From Bacillota bacterium (lineage in GTDB: Bacteria; Bacillota; Clostridia; Peptostreptococcales; Anaerovoracaceae), in NCBI GenBank assembly GCA_023415235.1, contig JAEZLP010000067.1, positions 1 through 22,037 on the forward strand: DNA of 22,037 nucleotides. Reading direction: 5' to 3'. Within the stretch, counting starts at the first letter, position 1; each line of letters begins with the position of its first letter. The notes under the pieces are model-generated. The model was not told the DNA's origin, made no database searches, and was given only the letters and a program-made list of their open reading frames with translations. Both the position numbers and the translations under genes were made by a program. This document shows positions 14,386 through 20,350 of the stretch, in pieces.

Positions 14386-15533
14386 AGAGCAGATTTAACG
14401 AACAATGCATTACATACAGTCAAATGCGTTTGATTTTTAATATGCGCATTTTTTGGAGGCGGCTGACAATCTGGACCAGAATTTATATCATCAGCAGATA
14501 TTTAGGGGTAGGAACGGCGGAAGTATCCTTTGAACGTTTATATATTGAAAACCTGGATTTCGGGAATATGATACGGATTCATTTCAGCAGAAGCATTGCA
14601 AATAGTTATTCTCAGCTTCTAAATCAGTTTTCGATCGGATTGCGGGAGCTCATTACGTCTCTGCTTCAGGACGACATAGACGCCGCCAGGCAGAATATAG
14701 ACAGATTGCTGCAAAATGCCAATGAAAGAGCTGCGTTCTTGGCATCCATCAATCCGTACTTTGACGAAACAGAATGGAGAAACCTGCTGATTACCTACCT
14801 GCAGGACACCATTCAAGAGGCAAATTTATTCGCATCGGCAGATTACAGAATGGATATCGAATATTTCGACCGATTGATGGTTTTGTCCAACACCATGGGC
14901 GATGAGTTCGCGCAGGCAATGTATGACTATATTACGTCCGGTGAGCAGGGTACAAATCAGCTTCCGACGCAGGAAGGCCAAAGGTGCTTTCCATTGGAGC
15001 AAGTCAATCAGATCTTTGATATCATGGTGTTTTGGTTTGATCTGATCCTCTGGGTGCGGGCATTAATGCTGAGTAAATATAAAGACGTCGGAAACGAGGA
15101 GGCAGTCTTTGCCCGCCTGCAGCAAGTTCTGGCTGATTTTATCAACAACCTGTATCAATTTTTCCCGGGTTCCCCCGGAGTGAATGAGCTGCAGCTGGAG
15201 TTAAATGAGTATATCGGTTTGATTGATTCCTTGATTACAGCGCAAAAGGCGGGCATAACAGAAGAGATAGACTTGATTACGAGGCTGCTGTATCAAAATG
15301 CCAACGACATGGCTGCTACGATTGCTTCCATCAACCCCAATTGGGATCTAAACGAATGGAGGACCAGATTAAGCTATAACCTCCGCAGCACACTGGATGA
15401 ATCCACCATGTTTTTAACGGAGGATTACGCAAGAAATCTGGAAATCTTCAGCACACTTATGGATCAGGCCGAAAGCTCCGCCGATTCCTTTGCTCAGGGG
15501 CTTTTGGATTACATTTTTCAGGAACAGCAATGA
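14382..15533 (+). CDS. Protein with two tandem copies of a helical domain of unknown function
   Basis: 383 residues, all helical, made of two repeats of about 180 residues offset by 194. The clearest shared block is N-A-N-E-R-A-A-F-L-A-S-I-N-P-Y-F-D-E-T-E-W-R (112-133) against N-A-N-D-M-A-A-T-I-A-S-I-N-P-N-W-D-L-N-E-W-R (306-327); F-W-x-x-L-x-x-W-x-R recurs near residues 24-33 and 217-226. I recall single-domain relatives in Bacillus, Paenibacillus and clostridia, some carrying the unsupported label acetylglutamate kinase; no kinase motif is seen here. There is no signal peptide. The start overlaps the amidase stop (ATGA), so the two proteins are probably made together. The function is unknown. 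Confidence 0.8.
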   Translation: MKSRFNEQCITYSQMRLIFNMRIFWRRLTIWTRIYIISRYLGVGTAEVSFERLYIENLDFGNMIRIHFSRSIANSYSQLLNQFSIGLRELITSLLQDDIDAARQNIDRLLQNANERAAFLASINPYFDETEWRNLLITYLQDTIQEANLFASADYRMDIEYFDRLMVLSNTMGDEFAQAMYDYITSGEQGTNQLPTQEGQRCFPLEQVNQIFDIMVFWFDLILWVRALMLSKYKDVGNEEAVFARLQQVLADFINNLYQFFPGSPGVNELQLELNEYIGLIDSLITAQKAGITEEIDLITRLLYQNANDMAATIASINPNWDLNEWRTRLSYNLRSTLDESTMFLTEDYARNLEIFSTLMDQAESSADSFAQGLLDYIFQEQQ

Positions 15534-15547
15534 ATTTTATTTCATAG

Positions 15548-15591
15548 AAAAAATCCGTAACCCCGCTTTTTTACCGGGTTACGGATTTTTT
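15548..15591. terminator. Bidirectional terminator between convergent operons
   Basis: AAAAAATCCGTAACCC (15548-15563) and GGGTTACGGATTTTTT (15576-15591) form a perfect 16-bp stem with a 12-nt loop. The A and T runs at the two ends serve both the plus-strand amidase operon and the minus-strand L25 gene. Confidence 0.95.
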
Positions 15592-15625
15592 GGCGTTATG
15601 TATGTGCGATAGAAATGTGCCTGCG

Positions 15626-16195
15626 CTAAGATTCTTCCTCAGACTGCACTACAACCCTTCTGCTTTCACTGGTTCTCAGGATTATACTATCCGTATCCAC
15701 CTGCAAATCAATTTTTTCGCTTTGAAGTTCGGGAATGTCAGCGACTGTTAACACACTGCCAACCGGCAAGCCATCCAGATCAATGGTTATGGTGTCAATC
15801 ATATCAGCCGGAAGGGATGCGTAAGGAATTTCAAGCATAATTCTTTCCAGAGTCCCCGCTATTTTATCCACGTTCTTCAGCAGGATATGAATCACACTGT
15901 TGACCTTTTGATCTTCTGTCAGCGCTTGAAAGCTGATGTGAATAATTTCCTGGCTTAATGTGTCCTGGGTTTTTTCTTTAATTTGTACCGGGATAACCTG
16001 ATCATCAAGAGCTAACCGCAGTTTACTGCCCTCCCGCTTAAGGCGAACCATCTTGCGCGCAGTCGCTTCGTCAATTTGGATCGAAATCGACTCCTGAAGC
16101 ATTCCGCCAAAAATGTTGGCCGGTATAAACCCGGAACGCCTTAGCTGCTTTGCTTTCTTCGACGTGTCACGTTTTTGTACAGTAATAATGTCCAT
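15626..16195 (-). CDS. rplY: 50S ribosomal protein L25 / general stress protein Ctc
   Basis: 189 residues, the long Ctc/TL5 form. The N-terminal 5S-rRNA-binding L25 domain covers about residues 1-88 (R-D-T-S-K-K-A-K-Q-L-R-R-S-G-F-I-P and the central beta strands), and the C-terminal TL5 beta domain about 90-185 (L-P-A-D-M-I-D-T-I-T-I-D-L-D-G-L-P-V-G). It binds 5S rRNA in the large subunit; Ctc paralogues are stress-induced in Firmicutes. The AGGAGG site is a few bases before the ATG. A leader of about 185 nt with an internal terminator precedes it (16267-16394), so expression is probably attenuated. It is convergent with the duplicated-domain gene. Confidence 0.93.
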   Translation of the reverse strand: MDIITVQKRDTSKKAKQLRRSGFIPANIFGGMLQESISIQIDEATARKMVRLKREGSKLRLALDDQVIPVQIKEKTQDTLSQEIIHISFQALTEDQKVNSVIHILLKNVDKIAGTLERIMLEIPYASLPADMIDTITIDLDGLPVGSVLTVADIPELQSEKIDLQVDTDSIILRTSESRRVVVQSEEES

Positions 16196-16266
16196 GTTTT
16201 TCCTCCTGAGTTTTTATATTTCAATCCGCATATCCTTAAATTGCAGATTGATGGCTTAGTTTTCCC

Positions 16267-16287
16267 ATGCAGCCGACATGGCTGCAT
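16267..16287. promoter_or_regulatory. Hairpin in the L25 leader
   Basis: ATGCAGCC and GGCTGCAT pair perfectly (8 bp) around a 5-nt loop, downstream of the leader terminator and about 70 nt before the L25 start. Confidence 0.5.
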
Positions 16288-16294
16288 AGGTTAT

Positions 16295-16350
16295 AAAAAA
16301 AGAAGAGCCTTCCAGACAACACCATGAGGTGGATACCAAAAGCCCTTCTT
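16295..16350 (-). terminator. Terminator within the L25 leader (attenuator or small RNA end)
   Basis: Minus-strand AAGAAGGGC... pairs with ...GGCTCTTCTT using a few G-U pairs; an inner CACC-tcat-GGTG stem (about 16320-16332) is separated by an internal loop. Seven Ts follow directly. It lies about 30-85 nt after the predicted transcription start, so most transcripts may stop here. Confidence 0.65.
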
Positions 16351-16385
16351 AAAAAAGACGGTTCTTTTCTATTCAATTTAAAAAT

Positions 16386-16394
16386 ATTATACCA
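16386..16394 (-). promoter_or_regulatory. Extended -10 promoter of the L25 leader
   Basis: Minus-strand TGGTATAAT is a full extended -10 element. The -35 region at 17 bp reads TTGCAT, a partial match, which the TG extension would compensate. Confidence 0.6.
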
Positions 16395-16417
16395 CAAATA
16401 AAAGTAAAATGCAAACA

Positions 16418-16457
16418 ACGTACGATTTGAATTCAAATACAGGGCTGTTTAGCTCGG
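16418..16457 (+). repeat. Direct repeat copy A, downstream edge of the ars-hgc segment
   Basis: ACGTACGATTTGAAT (15 bp), eight variable bases, then AGGGCTGTTTAGCTCGG (17 bp). The same two blocks, in the same order and orientation, recur at 20093-20133 with nine variable bases between. Copy A ends a few bases after the hgcB stop on one side and reaches the L25 promoter on the other. Confidence 0.85.
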
Positions 16458-16474
16458 GGGTATCCCCTCAGATT

Positions 16475-16774
16475 TCAACCACAACATCCTTCACTACTGC
16501 CAGAACAGCCACAGCTTGGCTCCGTACCGGTTAATAAGCCATGAATAACCGCAGAAGCGCATCCCACACCGGTTTTAACATCGATTGCATGAAAAGGGCA
16601 ATTCTTTTCGCAGGCTCCGCATTCCATACACGCATCCCTGTCCGTGATCACAGCTTTATCCAATTCCATCGTGAAAACTCCATGGGGGCATACTACCGCG
16701 CACATTTCGCATCCCATGCATTTTTCTGTATCAAGCTTCAGCGTAACAACATTTTTTAAATATTTCTGTTTCAT
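16475..16774 (-). CDS. hgcB: HgcB, 2[4Fe-4S] ferredoxin for mercury methylation
   Basis: 99 residues. Two ferredoxin cluster motifs are seen: C19-M-G-C22-E-M-C25-A-V-V-C29-P and C49-M-E-C52-G-A-C55-E-K-N-C59-P. Cys72 in the GVGCA segment matches the extra conserved Cys of HgcB, and the tail ends G-C97-C98-G, the vicinal pair seen in known HgcB proteins. A further C88-G-C90 lies just before it. HgcB is thought to pass electrons to the corrinoid of HgcA and to hand Hg(II) to it through its thiols. It starts 15 bp after the hgcA stop with GGGGGAAA upstream, so it is the last gene of the arsR-acr3-hgcA-hgcB operon. The CMECGAC block and the hgcA neighbour separate it from generic ferredoxins. Confidence 0.94.
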   Translation of the reverse strand: MKQKYLKNVVTLKLDTEKCMGCEMCAVVCPHGVFTMELDKAVITDRDACMECGACEKNCPFHAIDVKTGVGCASAVIHGLLTGTEPSCGCSGSSEGCCG

Positions 16775-16789
16775 TTTACTGTTTCCCCC

Positions 16790-17827
16790 TTATAGTATGG
16801 ATAACAGGTTCCCTGCAAACAGCAGGATGAGTCCTAATCCAATTGATCCGGCTATCAATGGTACTGCGATTTTCATCTCCTTCATGACCCCTGAGTATGA
16901 GGTATAAGTTGAACAGCCGGTAAAATTCATAGCATAAAATGCAGATACGGAAGGCAGTATCAGCAGGTAAGCGATGCAGGTCAGAATACCATAGTCAACA
17001 CTTCCAAATAATCCATTCAGAACAACAATACCAACCGCCCAAAGCAATCCTAGCAACCATCCTTTCAAGGAGAAGGCTCTTCCCGGAATAAAGGGAAGCA
17101 GCATGGGCGTTAGGGCACACCCAAAAAGAACAGCTCCGATATATGAATATACATCTGTTCCGGTAAATCTTGACAACCCAATCAGGTTCAGCAAAAACAT
17201 CAACCCGAATATGATCAGAGAAGGCTTTATCGAACCTACAATTTCAACCGGCGTCAATACGGTTCTGTCAATAAAGTTGAATCGAACTGTACGCATTTCT
17301 TTATCTGCTTGCATCCCATTCCTCAAGAAAGCAGGTACATCCTCGGCTCTAATTGGGCCATAGACAACTTTAAAACCGGATCTCATTTGAACTTCATGCG
17401 CTGATACTCCGACAGCGCCCAGCTGCGGTAATATTAAGGTTCTGTGCTCAACCACGCCGGGAAGGCCGGCTGCTTCGATTCTTTTTATTAACTCATCGGT
17501 TCCAAAGGTGCCTTTTCCTGCGGCGCACCATACATTAATTCCTTTCGTATCAAGCACAAGGATCCATGCAGAAATTCCTGATAATTCCTTCCTTAAAGCA
17601 TCAAAGCTCATTTTATAATTTGCAGTAACTAATACAGGAGATTTCGCATCGGGATGACCGACATAATATAATCCAGGATCAACGATATAATTCATCCTGT
17701 TGATATTCCATCTTACTTTCCAGGAGCCCAAAATATCCTTATAGGTAAGCTCCGTCGATATTTGCTTTGCTTCTACAGCGCTTCCGCAGCAGCAAGACTT
17801 ACTTTTCTCAGAACAACAAGTTTCCAT
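16790..17827 (-). CDS. hgcA: HgcA, corrinoid-dependent mercury methyltransferase
   Basis: 345 residues. The defining cap-helix motif N98-V-W-C101-A-A-G-K105 is intact; Cys101 is the predicted lower ligand of the cobalt in the corrinoid and is needed for transfer of the methyl group to Hg(II). The globular CdhD-like domain covers about residues 40-185. Five membrane helices follow near 201-218, 226-246, 255-275, 279-299 and 321-343, as in known HgcA. The family block F-T-G-C-S-T-Y-T-S-Y-S-G-V-x-K-E-M lies between helices 4 and 5. The N-terminus is unusual: C4-C5 and C12-C13-C14 in the first 15 residues, a possible metal-binding tail. AGAGGGA lies before the ATG. It follows the arsenite exporter gene after 17 bp. 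The methyl donor is expected to come from the acetyl-CoA/folate C1 pathway, not in this window. Confidence 0.96.
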   Translation of the reverse strand: METCCSEKSKSCCCGSAVEAKQISTELTYKDILGSWKVRWNINRMNYIVDPGLYYVGHPDAKSPVLVTANYKMSFDALRKELSGISAWILVLDTKGINVWCAAGKGTFGTDELIKRIEAAGLPGVVEHRTLILPQLGAVGVSAHEVQMRSGFKVVYGPIRAEDVPAFLRNGMQADKEMRTVRFNFIDRTVLTPVEIVGSIKPSLIIFGLMFLLNLIGLSRFTGTDVYSYIGAVLFGCALTPMLLPFIPGRAFSLKGWLLGLLWAVGIVVLNGLFGSVDYGILTCIAYLLILPSVSAFYAMNFTGCSTYTSYSGVMKEMKIAVPLIAGSIGLGLILLFAGNLLSIL

Positions 17828-17844
17828 TTCTATCCCTCTTTATA

Positions 17845-18945
17845 TTATATATCTTTCTTAGCAGGTTGCCTTTTGACCTTCTTCGGTATCCCCAGCTCAT
17901 TATAGTATTTATTCTTAAAGAACAATGCTACATTAACCAGACCAATCATAACGGGCACTTCAATCAGGGGTCCGATTACCGCCGCAAAAGCCTGCCCGCT
18001 TCCAATTCCGAAAATAGAAACTGCAACAGCAATCGCAAGCTCAAAATTGTTGCTGGCTGCTGTGAATGCAAGCGTGACTGTCTGATCATATTTAAACCCG
18101 CTCTTCATTGACATAAAGAAACTGACGAAGAACATGATTGCAAAATAGATTAAAAGCGGAATTGCGATTCTTACAACATCCATCGGAAGCTTAACGATGT
18201 ACTGCCCTTTTAAAGTAAACATGATAACAATCGTATAAAGCAGCGCAATCAACGCAACAGGCGAGATCTTGGGTATGAAGACCTTCTCATACCACCCTTT
18301 CCCTTTCGATGATATCAGAGAAAATCTTGTGATGATACCTGCAGCAAAAGGTATACCAAGGTATACTAATACACTCCTTGCAACATCGCCCATACTGACT
18401 TCCACCGCGATTCCGCCAAAAGTAAGGCCAAGCAGTTTTGGCACTAAGGTTACAAAGAAATATATGTACACTGAATAGAGCAGGATCTGGAAGATAGAAT
18501 TTAAGGCTACTAACGCTGCGCAATACTCGTTATCACCCTTCGCAAGTGTATTCCAGACAATAACCATAGCAATGCATCGAGCCAAACCAATAATGATTAT
18601 CCCAACTGCGTAGTCTGCCATATCAGGGAGAAAAATCGCAGCAAGAATAAACATCAAAATTGGTCCGATGATCCAGTTTTGGAGCAATGAAAATCCAAAT
18701 ACTCTTTTATCCCCTGTCACCTTGCCAATTTCCTCATATTTTACTTTTGCAAGCGGAGGGTACATCATAATAATCAGTCCTATTGCGATAGGCCAGGATG
18801 TCGTTCCCGTACTCATTCCTTCGAGAGTTGTTGCAAGGGAAGGAAACGCATATCCGGCAAATACACCTATAGCCATAGCAATAAAAATCCATAATGTCAG
18901 ATAACGGTCAAGAAAGGATAGCCTTTCGTGTTTTTCTCTAACCAT
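17845..18945 (-). CDS. acr3: ACR3-family arsenite efflux transporter
   Basis: 366 residues, about ten membrane helices, standard ACR3 length. The family-critical Cys124 lies in G-L-A-R-C-I-A-M-V, matching the conserved helix-4 Cys of ACR3 proteins, and Glu302 in S-N-N-F-E-L-A-I-A-V matches the conserved helix-9 Glu. The blocks L-I-I-M-M-Y-P-P-L-A-K-V and L-V-A-L-N-S-I-F-Q-I-L-L-Y are also diagnostic. It exports As(OH)3 by proton antiport. It lies 11 bp after the arsR stop and 17 bp before hgcA, so all four genes are probably on one transcript. No arsC reductase or arsA ATPase is present in the window, so the system would deal only with As(III) directly, which fits an anaerobe. Transport of a mercury compound is not suggested by the family. 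Confidence 0.95.
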   Translation of the reverse strand: MVREKHERLSFLDRYLTLWIFIAMAIGVFAGYAFPSLATTLEGMSTGTTSWPIAIGLIIMMYPPLAKVKYEEIGKVTGDKRVFGFSLLQNWIIGPILMFILAAIFLPDMADYAVGIIIIGLARCIAMVIVWNTLAKGDNEYCAALVALNSIFQILLYSVYIYFFVTLVPKLLGLTFGGIAVEVSMGDVARSVLVYLGIPFAAGIITRFSLISSKGKGWYEKVFIPKISPVALIALLYTIVIMFTLKGQYIVKLPMDVVRIAIPLLIYFAIMFFVSFFMSMKSGFKYDQTVTLAFTAASNNFELAIAVAVSIFGIGSGQAFAAVIGPLIEVPVMIGLVNVALFFKNKYYNELGIPKKVKRQPAKKDI

Positions 18946-18956
18946 AAAGAGTCTCC

Positions 18957-19268
18957 TTATTTATTAATATTAAGACAGATGCAATCGCTGCTTTCATTGC
19001 TTATACGCGCTATAAAATCAAGGACCTCATCTGTTCTTTCCTTATTCAGCGTATATTTCATCCAAGCGCCGTCACGCCGCGCGTTGACAATGCCGCAGTC
19101 AGATAGAATTTTCATATGATAGCTCAGAGTAGACTGAGATATGCTAAATTCCTCCAAAATGTGGCAAGCGCACATTTCTCCGCAGGATATCATATCGATG
19201 ATTTTTAAACGTGTTTCATCGGATAAGGCTTTAAAAACCGGGACATATTCCGCATACGATCTATTCAT
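18957..19268 (-). CDS. arsR: ArsR/SmtB-family metalloregulator of the ars-hgc operon
   Basis: 103 residues from ATG 19268. This start is chosen because GGAGGT lies seven bases upstream; the ATG at 19286 precedes that site. The winged helix-turn-helix is clear (F-K-A-L-S-D-E-T-R-L-K-I-I-D-M-I, then SISQSTLSYHMKILSDCGIV). The alpha-3 metal motif reads E-M-C-A-C-H, equal to the C-V-C arsenite site of classical ArsR, with a nearby Cys six residues before C-A-C. A second pair, D-C-I-C near the C-terminus, may supply another ligand. It is first in the operon and close to several ATCGAT-type motifs around a consensus promoter, so it should repress arsR-acr3-hgcA-hgcB until a thiophilic metal(loid) binds. 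Whether As(III), Hg(II) or both is the inducer cannot be told from sequence. Confidence 0.94.
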   Translation of the reverse strand: MNRSYAEYVPVFKALSDETRLKIIDMISCGEMCACHILEEFSISQSTLSYHMKILSDCGIVNARRDGAWMKYTLNKERTDEVLDFIARISNESSDCICLNINK

Positions 19269-19286
19269 AAAACTACCTCCGTACAT

Positions 19287-19346
19287 ATCGATACTTATGA
19301 ATGATATCGAAAGTTATCGATGTCTTAATTATAGTACTATATCGAT
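19287..19346. promoter_or_regulatory. Cluster of four ATCGAT-type motifs, probable ArsR operator
   Basis: ATCGAT at 19287-19292, ATCGAA at 19306-19311, ATCGAT at 19316-19321 and ATCGAT at 19341-19346. The last lies inside the promoter spacer and the rest cover the transcription start and leader. TTATCGAT (minus strand, from the spacer) and ATCGATAA further on form an inverted repeat, and two TATCGA copies are 10 bp apart. Confidence 0.65.
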
Positions 19347-19355
19347 AAGTGTCAA
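19328..19355 (-). promoter_or_regulatory. Promoter of the arsR-acr3-hgcAB operon
   Basis: Minus-strand TTGACA (19350-19355), 16-bp spacer and TATAAT (19328-19333), about 60 bp upstream of the arsR start. No separate promoter was seen ahead of hgcA (17-bp gap), so this is the likely sole promoter of hgcAB. Confidence 0.82.
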
Positions 19356-19696
19356 TATGGTTGCAAAGATTTAATGTAAATATTTGTTTCCTATTTTTGA
19401 TTTTTACTTATTTCTATAACCAACAGATTATCCATACATTATGGCACGGGCAAAGCAGGTTCTCGTCAGCTCTTTTTTAAATTAGCAAGAGGACTCGACC
19501 CAATTAACAAATAGAATGTGTATCAACGGCGCTCAATATTCGTCACGAGTCATATTGACAGGGCCAAGAATAAAAGGAGGCACAAGCGTCCTTTTTACAT
19601 ACGCTTCTGGGATTGCAATTGGAAATACATAGTAATATAATCAAATAAAAGATTTCCAGTTATTTAATTGTCGTAGTATTTCAATGTTTCGGGAGG
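19356..19696. other. A+T-rich intergenic region without a supported gene
   Basis: No convincing reading frame on either strand. A weak hairpin, AAAAGGA with TCCTTTT (19572-19595), followed by one further T, could be a plus-strand terminator. It separates the ars-hgc operon from decayed sequence. Confidence 0.5.
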
Positions 19697-19703
19697 TGCC
19701 ATA

Positions 19704-19940
19704 ATGACTTGTCAATTTGGGAGCCTGAATTCGATACAACAACGGAATATTTGTTAGATAATTATTCAAAATCCGATTTGGTGAAAATTTCCCAAAGCCC
19801 CTTCTGATATAATTGGGCTCAGCGGCAATGATTTATTTGGATTGGCTTATTTTGCGGAATATGAAAATCCCATCCCTACTGAAGCCGAGATGAATGGGAA
19901 TGACCTCGCAAACGAATTAAAAGCATTTTATGGGTTCAGT
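19704..19940 (+). pseudogene. Small protein gene broken by two frameshifts
   Basis: A good ribosome site (GGGAGG) precedes ATG 19704. Reading M-T-C-Q-F, then after a one-base shift W-E-P-E-F-D-T-T-T-E-Y-L-L-D-N-Y-S-K-S-D-L-V-K-I, then after a second shift near 19800-19805 S-D-I-I-G-L-S-G-N-D-L-F-G-L-A-Y-F-A-E-Y-E-N-P-I-P, then T-E-A-E-M-N-G-N-D-L-A-N-E-L-K-A-F-Y-G-F. The three pieces join into one sensible acidic protein of about 80 residues. The C-terminus seems cut at about 19940, where a minus-strand signal-peptide fragment begins. I do not recognise the family. Both shifts lie at short runs (TTT-GGG and CCCC), so sequencing error is possible but less likely in this decayed region. Confidence 0.6.
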
Positions 19941-20014
19941 TTACACCAGCACCTAGATACAATCAATCCCAAACATAAAACCACAACCATTGCGATAATA
20001 CTTTTCCTTCCCAT
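19928..20014 (-). pseudogene. Signal-peptide fragment of a lost exported protein
   Basis: A minus-strand ATG at 20014 with GGAGG seven to eight bases upstream opens M-G-R-K-S-I-I-A-M-V-V-V-L-C-L-G-L-I-V-S-R-C-W, a basic start followed by a hydrophobic core, then stops after 28 codons. It looks like the start of a secreted protein or lipoprotein whose body has been deleted at the join with the plus-strand pseudogene. It could instead be a genuine tiny membrane peptide. Confidence 0.4.
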
Positions 20015-20092
20015 GATTACCTCCAAAACTAGGTGCTAAATTATACCATATAGAAAACGGAATTTCACTACTTGGTGTTAGAGACCAGCTAC

Positions 20093-20133
20093 ACGTACGA
20101 TTTGAATGCAGAGTTTAGGGCTGTTTAGCTCGG
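20093..20133 (+). repeat. Direct repeat copy B, upstream edge of the ars-hgc segment
   Basis: Second copy of the 15-bp and 17-bp blocks found at 16418-16457, same orientation, 3675 bp away. The 17-bp block resembles the first bases of a tRNA gene (G-G-G-C-x-x-T-T-A-G-C-T-C), but no tRNA follows at either copy. Between 20040 and 20162 nothing else is recognised. Confidence 0.85.
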
Positions 20134-20162
20134 CATAAGCAGTCCACCCATGTCCTTACCTC

Positions 20163-20279
20163 TTAATAGTTTCTTTTTCGTCTCATTTCTCTTACAAATA
20201 TCCATATGAGCCAGAAGCCACCGGTAATACAAACCATGAAGCAATCAAATAGAAATGATAAACACCCATAATTCCTCAT
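20163..20279 (-). CDS. Small single-helix membrane protein
   Basis: 38 residues: M-R-N-Y-G-C-L-S-F-L-F-D-C-F-M-V-C-I-T then G-G-F-W-L-I-W-I-F-V-R-E-M-R-R-K-R-N-Y. A hydrophobic helix is followed by a strongly basic tail. The T-G-G-x-W-L-I-W-x-x-V-R-E-M-R pattern recalls small membrane proteins I associate with clostridial accessory and mobile regions, though I cannot name the family. AGAAAGGA lies about 11 bases before the ATG, a little far. It is downstream of the HNH gene on the same strand. Its role is unknown. Confidence 0.5.
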   Translation of the reverse strand: MRNYGCLSFLFDCFMVCITGGFWLIWIFVREMRRKRNY

Positions 20280-20350
20280 TCAAACAACCATCCTTTCTGT
20301 TTGTAACAAACCTTTTAATTTAAGTATCTTACCGATCATGCAAAAAGCTA

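Noticed and set aside
14382..15533. Acetylglutamate kinase, a label I recall on relatives of this protein
   Set aside because: No glycine-rich nucleotide-binding loop or amino-acid-kinase fold motif is visible. The protein is a two-fold all-helical repeat.
16236..16436. Minus-strand 66-codon frame ahead of L25
   Set aside because: It lies across the L25 promoter and leader terminator, has odd composition and no convincing ribosome site.
16441..16457. tRNA-like start G-G-G-C-T-G-T-T-T-A-G-C-T-C at both direct repeats
   Set aside because: It has one T too many between acceptor and D stem, and no anticodon or T arm follows at either place. A tRNA-derived attachment fragment remains possible but is not supported.
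19949..20037. Miniature insertion element bounded by AGCACCTAG/CTAGGTGCT
   Set aside because: Nine-base inverted ends alone, with no target duplication and no second copy in the window, are not enough.
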